Source: Pedobacter cryoconitis (lineage in GTDB: Bacteria > Bacteroidota > Bacteroidia > Sphingobacteriales > Sphingobacteriaceae). From it: 64,000 nt of DNA. Position 1 is the first letter of the stretch; each line of letters starts with the position of its first letter. A program made the position numbers and the translations under genes. The stretch covers positions 425,300 to 489,299 of the forward strand of contig NZ_JACHCE010000002.1 in assembly GCF_014200605.1 (NCBI RefSeq), in the 5' to 3' direction. Below are positions 54,661 to 63,391 of the stretch, one piece after another. The notes under the pieces were generated by a model, which made no database searches, had not been told where the DNA came from, and worked only from the letters and a program-made list of their open reading frames with translations.

Positions 54661-54701
54661 GACTGATCTCTAAAAAAGAAGCAGTGCATGCAGAAGATTG
54701 A

Positions 54702-55247
54702 TTACTGTCTGTTTTCCTTTTTTACTTTGGGCCAGTTGATATTTCCATTGTAGGTGATAGACTGCTGACTATTGCTTGTGATGGTGAGCGAAGCATTACC
54801 GGTTTTCGTAACCGAAAGTGTCAGTTTGTAATTGTCTTTAACATCTTTAGGGGTCATCTGGATCAGCCACCCGCCCTTTTTGGTTTTGGTACTTTTATAG
54901 CTGAAATCTTTAGAGGTAAACTTGATTCCGCTATCATTCGGATCTCCAATTTTAGGGGTATAAGAGCGGCCGTAATAAGGCAGATAAGCAACCAGGCTGT
55001 CTGGTGTAACCGATAAGTCGTAATTTGATCCGTTGAGATTGATATTGCCTCCGTTACCTACGTATCCTGGCATCCTGCTCATTACATTATTGATATCTGC
55101 TGCATTCAGTGGGCTTGCACTTGTCGCTGCAAATACATAATTTTTATCGCCAATAACTTTTGCTGTAGTTTCCTGATTAGTCTGTGCTTTGAGTTGCAAG
55201 CCTGAGAAAAGCAGGGTTATGATCAGAAAATTTTTAAACGTTTCCAT
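54702..55247 (-). CDS. DUF4251 secreted protein
   Basis: This 181-residue protein has a signal peptide (METFKNFLIITLLFSGLQLKAQ). The mature part matches the DUF4251 layout: YVFAATSASPLN, YDLSVTPDSLVAYLPYYGRSYTP and FTSKDFSY. A basic C-terminus (PKVKKENRQ) follows. Function unknown. It is convergent with the glutaminyl cyclase gene and precedes no clear partner. Confidence 0.82.
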   Translation of the reverse strand: METFKNFLIITLLFSGLQLKAQTNQETTAKVIGDKNYVFAATSASPLNAADINNVMSRMPGYVGNGGNINLNGSNYDLSVTPDSLVAYLPYYGRSYTPKIGDPNDSGIKFTSKDFSYKSTKTKKGGWLIQMTPKDVKDNYKLTLSVTKTGNASLTITSNSQQSITYNGNINWPKVKKENRQ

Positions 55248-55401
55248 TTGTGTTTATTTATGTGTGTAAAACTTAGAGGGTCTTTTGATTCAAAGGTTTA
55301 AACAATAATTAAAGATACAAATGAAAACGTTTATATGATAATGCTTTTTCGGTACTTAACTAGCTTTTTAATAGCTTGTTGTTGCTGAAAATGCTATTGG
55401 A

Positions 55402-57048
55402 CTATCTCCATGTTTTATACTGGTTGATTAATCCGTTAGTAGAAACATCGTGCGAAGTCACTGCATCATTGTTCTTCAATTCAGGAAGAATGCTTTTTGC
55501 CAGCTGTTTTCCTAATTCAACACCCCATTGATCAAAACTGAAAATGTTCCATACAATTCCCTGAACAAATATTTTATGTTCATAGATTGCAATCAGGCTT
55601 CCAAGGCTGCGTGGTGTAACTTTTTTCAGCAAGATAGAGTTAGTCGGTCTGTTCCCTTCAAAAACTTTGAATGGTGCAAGTTTTTTGATTTCTTCTTCAG
55701 ACTTACCTTCTTTTTTCAATTCGGCAGTTACCTGTTCTTCGGTTTTACCGTTCATCAGGGCTTCTGTCTGTGCAAAGAAGTTTGATAGTAAAATTGGGTG
55801 ATGCTCTCCTATAGGGTTCAGGCTTTGTGCAGGTGCGATAAAATCGCATGGTATGATACGTGTTCCCTGGTGGATCAGCTGATAAAATGCATGCTGACCA
55901 TTTGTACCTGGTTCACCCCAGATGATCGGACCTGTTTCGTAAGTTACGTCGTTACCATTACGGTCTACATGTTTACCATTACTTTCCATATCTCCCTGTT
56001 GGAAATAGGCAGCGAAACGGTGTAAATACTGATCGTAAGGTAAGATAGCTTCTGTTTCTGCATCAAAGAAATTAATGTACCAGATACCCAGTAAAGCAAG
56101 GATTACAGGAGCATTGTTCTCAAATGGGGTATGCTCAAAATGCTCGTCTGCTGCATGTGCGCCAGCAAGTAATTCTTTGAAATTAGCAAAACCTACACTT
56201 AAAGCGATAGGCATTCCAATTGCACTCCATAAAGAGTATCTTCCGCCAACCCAATCCCAGAAACCAAACATGTTTTCGGTATCAATACCGAATTCGGCAA
56301 CGTCTTTAGCATTGGTAGATAATGCCGCAAAATGTTTAGCTACATCTTCTTGTTTTGCACCTTTGCCCAGGAACCAATCTCTTGCTGTATTGGCATTGGT
56401 CATGGTTTCCTGCGTAGTAAATGTTTTAGAAGCTACCAGGAAAAGGGTAGTTTCAGGGTCAACAGTTTTCAGGGTCTCTACGATATGTGTGCCGTCAATA
56501 TTAGACACGAAATGCATTGTCAAATGGTTTTTATATGCTTTTAAAGCTTCAGTAACCATTACCGGCCCTAAATCAGAACCTCCAATACCAATATTTACGA
56601 CATCTGTAATAGGTTTGCCTGTATAACCTTTCCAGGATCCGGAAATAATTGCCTCACTGAATTTCTCCATTTTGGCTAATACTTCATTTACATCATCCAT
56701 GACATTTTTGCCGTCAGCATAAACTGGTTTATTGCTTTGATTACGTAATGCGGTATGTAAAACTGCTCTATCTTCTGTCTGGTTAATCTTTTCACCGCTA
56801 AACATTGCTTTGATAGCTTCATCCAGTTTACATTCTCTGGCAAGCTGCATCAATAATGCAAGGGTAGTATCATTGATCCTGTTTTTAGAGTAATCCAGCA
56901 GGATGTCTTCAAAAACCAGGGAAAACTTCTCAAAACGCTTTTCATCTTCTGCAAACAGTTGTTTTAAGTTTTTCTCATTGATATCAATGAAGTGATCGGC
57001 CAGGTACTTATAGGCCGCTGTCTCTGTGAAATTTATGGTTGGTAGCAT
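55402..57048 (-). CDS. pgi: Glucose-6-phosphate isomerase
   Basis: This 548-residue enzyme interconverts glucose-6-phosphate and fructose-6-phosphate. Marks: [55 protein letters not shown] and [12 protein letters not shown] near the C-terminus. An exact -7 box (TATATTTG, 57189-57196 minus) lies about 140 nt upstream. The gene is divergent from the DUF937-like gene. Confidence 0.97.
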   Translation of the reverse strand: MLPTINFTETAAYKYLADHFIDINEKNLKQLFAEDEKRFEKFSLVFEDILLDYSKNRINDTTLALLMQLARECKLDEAIKAMFSGEKINQTEDRAVLHTALRNQSNKPVYADGKNVMDDVNEVLAKMEKFSEAIISGSWKGYTGKPITDVVNIGIGGSDLGPVMVTEALKAYKNHLTMHFVSNIDGTHIVETLKTVDPETTLFLVASKTFTTQETMTNANTARDWFLGKGAKQEDVAKHFAALSTNAKDVAEFGIDTENMFGFWDWVGGRYSLWSAIGMPIALSVGFANFKELLAGAHAADEHFEHTPFENNAPVILALLGIWYINFFDAETEAILPYDQYLHRFAAYFQQGDMESNGKHVDRNGNDVTYETGPIIWGEPGTNGQHAFYQLIHQGTRIIPCDFIAPAQSLNPIGEHHPILLSNFFAQTEALMNGKTEEQVTAELKKEGKSEEEIKKLAPFKVFEGNRPTNSILLKKVTPRSLGSLIAIYEHKIFVQGIVWNIFSFDQWGVELGKQLAKSILPELKNNDAVTSHDVSTNGLINQYKTWR

Positions 57049-57188
57049 AATGTTGGTGTTTCTTTCTGTAAATGTAATGATTTATGATGAACCTAAATGT
57101 CGTTAGAATGGGTTGCAATTAATAGTAAAAAGCACACTAAGGTTCAATATTTTACTTTCCGCTGTTGATTAAACGGGCGGTATCCGCT

Positions 57189-57196
57189 CAAATATA
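57189..57196 (-). promoter_or_regulatory. Candidate -7 box of pgi
   Basis: The minus strand reads TATATTTG, an exact TAnnTTTG match, about 140 nt upstream of pgi. No -33 TTTG at the standard distance was found. Confidence 0.35.
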
Positions 57197-57335
57197 AGCT
57201 GATAGTTAATGTATTATAAAATTATACGTAATGACCTGATTTTGAAGAAATAGTGCGTTTTTTTAGTCTTTCTATGGTTTTTTTTATATTATATTTAATA
57301 AAAAAATAATAGTTCACCTATAAAAACTACCCATC

Positions 57336-57839
57336 ATGCTAGAAAATTTAAATCAACTGGTAAAAGATAGTACTCAGGATGCTATCGTAAATAACACTGA
57401 TATTCCTAATGAGCATAATGAGGCTGCTATTTCTGCTGCTTCGGGTTCTATTATAGATGCATTAAAGCAACAACTGTCTTCTGGCAACATTGGTGGCCTT
57501 GTGGATGCTTTTAAGGGTGGAAATATTGAAGGCAGTGCTGTTGCACAGGATGCTTCTGCAGGCTTTATTGATAAACTGGCTGGTATGGGCATTAATCTTG
57601 ATACTGCTAAAGGAATTGCAGCTTCTGTTATCCCGGGGATAATTGGTAAGTTCATTAATAAGACAAACGACCCTAATGATAGCTCTTTTGATATCAAAGA
57701 TGTGCTGAGTAAAATATCAGGACCGGATGAGAAATTTGAATTGTCTGATCTGACTAACTTGTTTACTGGCACTAAAGAAGGCGAAGCTGGTGCGCAGGGT
57801 GGTGGAATTGTAGATAAACTTAAGGGGCTTTTTAGCTAA
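57336..57839 (+). CDS. DUF937-like small protein
   Basis: This 167-residue protein is rich in Gly, Ala and Ile and has no signal peptide. Helical segments and DAFKGGNIEGSAVAQDASAGFIDKLAGMGINLDTAKGIAASVIPGIIGKF resemble DUF937/YidB-type proteins. A GGGIVDKLKGLFS end could be membrane-active. Function unknown. A hairpin terminator follows 20 nt downstream, and prfB begins next. Confidence 0.65.
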   Translation: MLENLNQLVKDSTQDAIVNNTDIPNEHNEAAISAASGSIIDALKQQLSSGNIGGLVDAFKGGNIEGSAVAQDASAGFIDKLAGMGINLDTAKGIAASVIPGIIGKFINKTNDPNDSSFDIKDVLSKISGPDEKFELSDLTNLFTGTKEGEAGAQGGGIVDKLKGLFS

Positions 57840-57859
57840 ACCTATAAATGAAATTCGGG

Positions 57860-57892
57860 AAAGGCTATCTGGACATTGTTCAGATAGCCTTT
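57860..57892 (+). terminator. Intrinsic terminator of the DUF937-like gene
   Basis: A 12-bp perfect stem (57860-57871 and 57881-57892, 9-nt loop) with a short T-run lies 20 nt past the stop. Confidence 0.75.
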
Positions 57893-57960
57893 TGTATTTA
57901 GAACCTGTTTAAATTCAGATGCTCAAACTGTTTACGGGCTCTTTTTATATATTTGTGATT

Positions 57961-59038
57961 ATGACAAAAGAACAAATACAGGATTTAAGGGACAGAGTAG
58001 CGTCGCTGAGGAGGCATCTTTGACGTCGAAACCCGACTCGAAGCTATTTATATAGAACAGGAGCTTACCTTACAACCAGATTTTTGGGATGATCCCAAAA
58101 AGGCTGAAAAGCATTTAGCGGAAATGAACGCTAAAAAAGTGTGGACTGATGCCTGGCAGAAAGTTAACGCTGAATTTGAAGATACTCAGGTGCTGTTTGA
58201 TTTCATGCAATCGGGAGATGCCACCAAGGAGGAGATGGAGGAGCAATATGAAAGATGTTTGCACCTGATTGAGGATCTTGAACTGAAAAACATGTTAAGC
58301 AGTAAGGAAGATCAGCTGAATGCGGTGATGCAGATTACTGCCGGGGCTGGTGGAACTGAAAGCTGTGACTGGGCAGCTATGCTGATGCGGATGTATATCA
58401 TGTGGGGCGAAAAGAATGGTTATAAGGTAACTGAACAGGATTTTCAGCCTGGCGAGGTAACAGGTGTGAAAACGGTTACTTTACAGTTTGCCGGTGACTT
58501 TTCTTATGGATATCTGAAGGGGGAAAACGGAGTACACCGTTTGGTACGTATTTCACCTTTTGATTCTAATGCACGCCGTCACACTTCATTTGCTTCTGTA
58601 TACGTTTATCCTTTGGTGGATGATACGATTGAGATCGAAATTAAAGATGCCGATATAGAATTTGAAACTTTCCGTTCTGGTGGAGCGGGTGGTCAGAATG
58701 TAAATAAGGTGGAAACAGCGGTACGTTTGTATCACAAACCTTCTGGTATTGTAATTAAAAACCAGGAGTCACGTTCGCAGCTGCAAAATAAGGAGAACGC
58801 ATTAAGGCTTCTTAAATCGCAATTATATGAAGCTGTAATGCGCGAAAGAATGTTAGCATCTGCGGCGGTAGAAGGCTCGAAGATGAAAATAGAGTGGGGC
58901 TCACAAATCAGAAACTATGTTTTACATCCGTATAAACTGGTCAAAGATCTGAGAACCAATTATGAAACTTCTAATGCACAGGCTGTCCTTGATGGAGAGC
59001 TGAATGACTTTTTGAAAGCATATTTAATGGAATTCTAA
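57961..59038 (+). CDS. prfB: Peptide chain release factor 2, expressed through a programmed +1 frameshift
   Basis: RF2 reads UGA and UAA stop codons. Translation begins at ATG 57961, reads 20 codons to CTT, and meets an in-frame TGA (58021-58023). A +1 shift continues from GAC at 58022 for 338 more residues (358 in total). The codon-recognition motif SPF and GGQ ([11 protein letters not shown]) are present. The shorter open frame from 58124 alone lacks the N-terminal domain and is not a real start. The stop overlaps the next gene (TAATG). Confidence 0.95.
58009..58024 (+). promoter_or_regulatory. prfB autoregulatory +1 frameshift site
   Basis: An AGGAGG internal Shine-Dalgarno (58009-58014), a 3-nt spacer, then CTT TGA C form the classical site. 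Slow termination at UGA when RF2 is scarce allows the ribosome to slip on CTT by one base. The spacing equals that of E. coli prfB. Confidence 0.92.
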
Positions 59039-59973
59039 TGAATAAAAGCTGGTTGCTACTTTTGATTATGGGTATAATAGGTATGAATGGGGTAAATGCC
59101 CAGGAAATAATGAAACTGTATCCGGGGAAAATACCAGGTGCAATTGCAGGGCCTGCTACTTATAAGCAAAAGGAAACAATCATTAATGGTAAAGTTTTTG
59201 GACTGAGCAAGGTGACTGATCCTTCGCTCAGTCTTTATAAAGCAGATCCGCTTAAAGCAAATGGTGCTGCTGTTATTATTTGTCCGGGTGGAGGCTATGC
59301 GTTTCTGGCCACAGACCATGAGGGAGAAGAAGTAGCACGCCGTTTTGCTGCTTTGGGTGTAACAGCCCTGGTATTGAAGTATCGTTTGCCAAGCGATACA
59401 ATTATGACCGATAAATCTTTCGGGCCTTTACAGGATGCCCAGCAGGCAATTTACCTGGTACGCAAAAATGCAGCAGCATGGAATATTAACCCTGCAAAGA
59501 TTGGGATTATGGGTTTTTCTGCTGGCGGACATCTTGCGGCTTCTCTTGCTGTTCATTATGGGGATAGTAAAATCAAGAATCCCGAAGGGTTAAGCCTGAG
59601 GCCAGATTTTGCTATTTTAATTTATCCTGTAATCAGCTTCACAGCCTCTGCACATACAGGCTCCGTAAAAAACCTGATTGGTGAAAAGGCTACTCAGTTA
59701 CAAAAAGAATACTTTTCTAATGAGCTTCATGTCAATGCGCAAACTCCGGTAACTTTCCTGGTGCATGCGAATGATGACGATACGGTTCCGGTTGAAAACA
59801 CGATTTTGTTTAATCAGGCTTTGACGAAGAATAAAGTTCCCGTTGAAACACATCTGTATCAGGCTGGAGGGCATGGTTATGGAATGCACAATAAGACAAC
59901 TTCTGATGACTGGTTCCAGCGTTTACAGGAGTGGATGAGAGGTAACCATCTGCTGGAAGGAAAAGCAAATTAA
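59038..59973 (+). CDS. Secreted alpha/beta hydrolase (esterase, xylanase/acetyl-esterase-like)
   Basis: This 311-residue protein has a signal peptide (ends VNAQ). The hydrolase fold shows ICPGGGYAFLA (oxyanion hole), GFSAGGHLAA (Ser nucleophile), HANDDDTVPVEN (Asp) and QAGGHGYGM (His). The family includes carbohydrate acetyl esterases. The start overlaps the prfB stop (TAATG). The stop shares the TTAA core with the convergent gene. Substrate unknown. Confidence 0.87.
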   Translation: MNKSWLLLLIMGIIGMNGVNAQEIMKLYPGKIPGAIAGPATYKQKETIINGKVFGLSKVTDPSLSLYKADPLKANGAAVIICPGGGYAFLATDHEGEEVARRFAALGVTALVLKYRLPSDTIMTDKSFGPLQDAQQAIYLVRKNAAAWNINPAKIGIMGFSAGGHLAASLAVHYGDSKIKNPEGLSLRPDFAILIYPVISFTASAHTGSVKNLIGEKATQLQKEYFSNELHVNAQTPVTFLVHANDDDTVPVENTILFNQALTKNKVPVETHLYQAGGHGYGMHNKTTSDDWFQRLQEWMRGNHLLEGKAN

Positions 59974-60839
59974 ATTTCCGGGTTAATCAGAATATCCTGT
60001 AACTCTTTTAATTCCTGAACCTTTTCTTCTGAGCCCAGATTTTCATAAGCTGAAATCAGGTTACGTATAATTCTGCGTATAATCTCTACATTACTGCAGG
60101 GCGCGTAAAAACCAGGTAAGGGCTGCAGGTTTAACTGGCGTAAAAACTGGTCTACATCATGTTTTCCGAAAATGGCGCCTTTATTGAATGCATTGATATA
60201 AAAAAGGACACCGAATTCATGTTCTTCCTTTTTGCTTTCATCGATATAACCGAGAATAAAATGCTGCGGCAGGTTGACACCATAAACAGGAATATCAAGT
60301 TTTTGGGCAATAGTGGCATATATAATTGCCAGTGAGATCTGGTTTCCTTTTTTGGTTTCCAGTACCTGGTTAATATAAGAATTCTGCGGATCGTGATGAT
60401 TTTTTGTGTTCCCTTTGAAGCCGTGTATATTGTAGAAAATATGATTGATGAGCTTGATTTTCTCTACAGAACTCATTTCATATTGTAAACCAGTCCATAT
60501 TTCTCTTTTGATCTCTTCAATCTGGTTGATGACTTTCTGTTCATCAAGATCGGGATACTGGTATCTGTTAAGGACCAGGGCTCCCTGTAAAAGGTCAAAT
60601 GCACCACTCTGATACCAAAGGTTAAGATCTTCTTTTACGGTGTTAAACTGGATCTGGTGTACGATGTTTTCTATACGTTCCTGTAATAGGGTATCGAGCG
60701 ATTTTTCCCATTCTGTTTCCAGAAAATGAATGACAGAAGTTCCATGTTCGAGCAGGCGTTTTGCGACCTGTTCGAAAACTTCCGGATCAGTATCATCGAG
60801 TAATTTGACGAGTGCTTTTATTTCTGAACTATTTTCCAT
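59970..60839 (-). CDS. SirB1/transglutaminase-like family protein
   Basis: This 289-residue protein is cytoplasmic, with helical N-terminal repeats (about 1-90), then a transglutaminase-like SirB1 region: GNQISLAIIYATIAQKLDIPVYGVNLPQHFIL and LFYINAFNKGAIF. The conserved catalytic Cys of true transglutaminases is not evident in the family core shown (SLAIIY instead of a Cys position), so enzymatic activity is doubtful. Ends in a leucine-rich helix. It is divergent from the methyltransferase gene. It overlaps the esterase gene by 4 nt. Confidence 0.8.
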   Translation of the reverse strand: MENSSEIKALVKLLDDTDPEVFEQVAKRLLEHGTSVIHFLETEWEKSLDTLLQERIENIVHQIQFNTVKEDLNLWYQSGAFDLLQGALVLNRYQYPDLDEQKVINQIEEIKREIWTGLQYEMSSVEKIKLINHIFYNIHGFKGNTKNHHDPQNSYINQVLETKKGNQISLAIIYATIAQKLDIPVYGVNLPQHFILGYIDESKKEEHEFGVLFYINAFNKGAIFGKHDVDQFLRQLNLQPLPGFYAPCSNVEIIRRIIRNLISAYENLGSEEKVQELKELQDILINPEI

Positions 60840-60871
60840 TAAAAAATACCAATTAGAATGCTTCGTTTACC

Positions 60872-60879
60872 TATTTTTG
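60872..60879 (+). promoter_or_regulatory. TAnnTTTG box just before the methyltransferase
   Basis: TATTTTTG matches the -7 consensus exactly and ends 5 nt before the ATG at 60885. It lies inside the reading frame if the upstream ATG at 60858 were used, so it favours the shorter form. Confidence 0.4.
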
Positions 60880-60884
60880 CTTTT

Positions 60885-61667
60885 ATGGCATTACAATTTA
60901 TCAGCGATTATCTGAAGCATCGTTTAACTTCTAAAAGCAGACACGGAACCCATTCGCCTTTTGTTTACCATTTGGTAGATGAGGTAATTTACGATTTTAA
61001 CTCCAAAACTGAATACAAAGGTATTGAGGAGCAAAGAAAAAAACTTTTAAATGACGATGATCTGATTACTGTAACTGATCTCGGTGCAGGTTCTCATCTG
61101 AATAAAAACCGTACAAAAAAGGTAAAAGAGATTGCTAAAAATGCTTTAAAGTCACCAGGACTTGCGCAGCTGATCTATCGCCTGGCAAAAAATAGTAAGC
61201 CTGCTAACCTGATTGAATTGGGGACTTGCTTAGGGATTACCACTGCTTATCTATCTGCTGCATGTCCTGATTCGGATATTGTTACGATTGAAGGCTGTCC
61301 TGAAACTGCCAAAAAAGCTTATCAGAATTTTCAGGACCTTGAACTGGATAATATAGAATTGCAGGTGGGTAATTTTGATGTTTTACTACCTGTGGTTATT
61401 GAGCAGGCCCCTCAACTGGATTTTGTTTATATAGACGGTAATCACCGTAAAGATGCAACTATCAATTATTTCAACTGGTGTCTGCCTAAGGTACATGAAC
61501 ACTCTTTACTGATCTTTGACGATATCTACTGGAGTAAAGGAATGAAAGAAGCCTGGGAAGAAATCAAGAACCATCCGGATGTTACAGTAACTGTAGATTT
61601 GTTCTGGATTGGTTTAGTTTACTTCAAAAAAGGACAGAAAAAAGAGCATTTTAAGATTAAGTTTTAG
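60885..61667 (+). CDS. Class I SAM-dependent methyltransferase
   Basis: The product has 260 residues from ATG at 60885 (269 from 60858). The HGTHSPFVYHLVDEVI opening is typical of a Bacteroidota methyltransferase family. The SAM site has LIELGTCLGITTAYLS (motif I) and IVTIEGCPE, and DFVYIDGNHRKDATINYF resembles O-methyltransferase family 3. The substrate is unknown. Its stop overlaps that of the convergent Omp85-like gene by 4 nt. Confidence 0.82.
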   Translation: MALQFISDYLKHRLTSKSRHGTHSPFVYHLVDEVIYDFNSKTEYKGIEEQRKKLLNDDDLITVTDLGAGSHLNKNRTKKVKEIAKNALKSPGLAQLIYRLAKNSKPANLIELGTCLGITTAYLSAACPDSDIVTIEGCPETAKKAYQNFQDLELDNIELQVGNFDVLLPVVIEQAPQLDFVYIDGNHRKDATINYFNWCLPKVHEHSLLIFDDIYWSKGMKEAWEEIKNHPDVTVTVDLFWIGLVYFKKGQKKEHFKIKF

Positions 61668-62794
61668 AATGCTTCGGCAAGACTCAGGTAAAATCCTGAT
61701 TGTCTTGCTTCATTAGGTCTTTTCTCTCCAACTGCATAATCTGCTCTTACACTAAGGCCTTTGGCAGGATCGTAGAAGTATCTTACGCCAGCGCCATAAG
61801 AAGGCTTAAACTGCTTAAAAGAGAAATCGCCATTCGCAAAAACGCGTCCGCCGCCACCAAATGCAACTAAACCAAAACGATTGTTGTAACGGTAGCGTAA
61901 TTCTGTTTGTGCAGCCAGTAAATTTTCATCTCTGTATCTGCCTGAGTAATAACCACGCATGATTTCATCATTACCAAGCTGTGGTAAAAGATAGAACGGG
62001 GTACTTTTACTTTGTATCGTGTAATAGATACCGTTTACACCTAATACGAGTTTCTTAGCGAGTGGCCAGAAATTGCGGACAATAACTTTGATCTGACTGC
62101 CTGTAAAATCGTTCCCGCCAAAGATATTTGGGGCATACTGGTAAGACACCCTTCCAAAAAAGCCTTTGGTTGGATAGTTATTTGAATTTCTTGTGTCGTA
62201 GGTTTGTGATACGCCCAGGAAAACCACTGAGCCCCCGTTCTGACCTAACACAGCAGGATCAGTATCATAAATCCCTCCCGGCACTTTATCTCTGAAATTA
62301 TAGTTCTCATAGCCCAAGGATATGCCTGTATAGAAAAAGGGAAGAATGTTTTTTTCTACATCAAAGAATGCCCTGATCTGGCGTTGTACGAGCCTGTCTT
62401 TATTGGCTTCCAGTGTTTGGTTACCTATGCCAAAAAAGTCAAATGGCATACTTCTGAAACGCAGCTCGCTGATCAGGTGAAAAGCATTATGCTTAGTCCA
62501 TACATCGCCCTTAAGGCTGACATTATAAGTGCTTTTTGTAGAGAAAGAAAGTACGGTTGAAAAATTAGAACTACGGTTTAAGGTGTCTTTTTTGTCCAGA
62601 TAAGTTGAATAAAGACCGCCGACACCAAACTCCAGACCTATCTCCTGTGAATATCTTAGCAGAGGAAGAGGCATAAAACTAGCTTTACGCGTAGTGTCTA
62701 CATCTTCTGATAACATGCGTTTGATCAGTTTCATTTGTCCAAATCCATGAAGCGTTGAGAGCATTAGGGTGGTGCAAAGTAAAAATTTTCTCAT
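61664..62794 (-). CDS. Omp85/BamA-type outer-membrane beta-barrel (surface antigen D15 family)
   Basis: This 376-residue protein has a signal peptide (about 1-19) and then a single barrel domain without POTRA repeats. The Omp85 core motif occurs as MRGYYSGRYRD (VRGF-like), and strands such as FGRVSYQYAPN and GLSVRADYAVGEKRP end in a C-terminal Phe (LAEAF), the outer-membrane insertion signal. It resembles short barrel-only Omp85 members that may be transporters or lipid-related pores. Partner unknown. Confidence 0.85.
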   Translation of the reverse strand: MRKFLLCTTLMLSTLHGFGQMKLIKRMLSEDVDTTRKASFMPLPLLRYSQEIGLEFGVGGLYSTYLDKKDTLNRSSNFSTVLSFSTKSTYNVSLKGDVWTKHNAFHLISELRFRSMPFDFFGIGNQTLEANKDRLVQRQIRAFFDVEKNILPFFYTGISLGYENYNFRDKVPGGIYDTDPAVLGQNGGSVVFLGVSQTYDTRNSNNYPTKGFFGRVSYQYAPNIFGGNDFTGSQIKVIVRNFWPLAKKLVLGVNGIYYTIQSKSTPFYLLPQLGNDEIMRGYYSGRYRDENLLAAQTELRYRYNNRFGLVAFGGGGRVFANGDFSFKQFKPSYGAGVRYFYDPAKGLSVRADYAVGEKRPNEARQSGFYLSLAEAF

Positions 62795-62883
62795 TAGAGG
62801 GTGCTGCGCGTAGTTATAACAGGTAAAATAAAGGCGCTAAAGTAAGCAAATTATGAGTGAGTTTTACAGTGCTTTATTTATAG

Positions 62884-63222
62884 CTATTGGTTTGTCCCCG
62901 GCTCTGTTCCCATCAGGGTATAAACCTCTTTCATAAATACAGCTTCATTTAACATGGAGCGAAAAGCGTCCAGCTCGTCATGTGTAAAAGCAAAGCTGAT
63001 ATCTTCGTTGGGTGTGCGTAATAATATTCTCTCCTTTTTGTCTGGAAAAGGAAGGCTTGTTTCTGCAAATGAAAAGTTTTCAATGATGTCTTTGAAATTC
63101 AGAAAGTCGTGGTGTGTGAAATTTAACAGGAGATTGTTATGCCATATATAAAATACATCGCAGCATGGGCAATGAGAAATTGCAGTGTCTTTTCCTGAAC
63201 TTAAAACTATTGTTTTGCACAT
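62884..63222 (-). CDS. Small Cys-rich uncharacterised protein (possibly DUF6686)
   Basis: This 112-residue protein has a short motif SHCPCCDVFYIWHNNLLLNF with three cysteines that could bind a metal, followed by IENFSFAETSLPF and RILLRTPNEDISFAFTHDEL. No signal peptide. I recall similar small Bacteroidota proteins as DUF6686 but am unsure of that number. Function unknown. Confidence 0.6.
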   Translation of the reverse strand: MCKTIVLSSGKDTAISHCPCCDVFYIWHNNLLLNFTHHDFLNFKDIIENFSFAETSLPFPDKKERILLRTPNEDISFAFTHDELDAFRSMLNEAVFMKEVYTLMGTEPGTNQ

Positions 63223-63328
63223 AATATTGCATTTTTGAGTTTAACCATTAAGCGTAAAATGAAAGCGTCTTCTGGAATAATTCAAACATAGCATATTATT
63301 TATAATAATTCTAAATAAAAGCTAAATA

Positions 63329-63364
63329 ACCTGAATCACCGGCTTTAGCTATAGTGATTCAGGT
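63329..63364 (-). terminator. Hairpin after the partial IPT-like gene
   Basis: An 11-bp stem (63329-63339 with 63354-63364, 14-nt loop) lies 28 nt past the stop. No long T-run follows, so it is a weaker terminator candidate. Confidence 0.5.
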
Positions 63365-63391
63365 AGAGAGGTTATGTATGGAGACGTTAAT

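Noticed and set aside
57160..57200. GCGG-TAT-CCGC palindrome as an operator
   Set aside because: The arms are only 4 bp and there is no second copy; chance is sufficient.
58124..59038. prfB as a 304-residue protein starting at 58124
   Set aside because: It lacks the RF2 N-terminal domain; the canonical frameshift site at 58009-58024 restores a full-length product from 57961.
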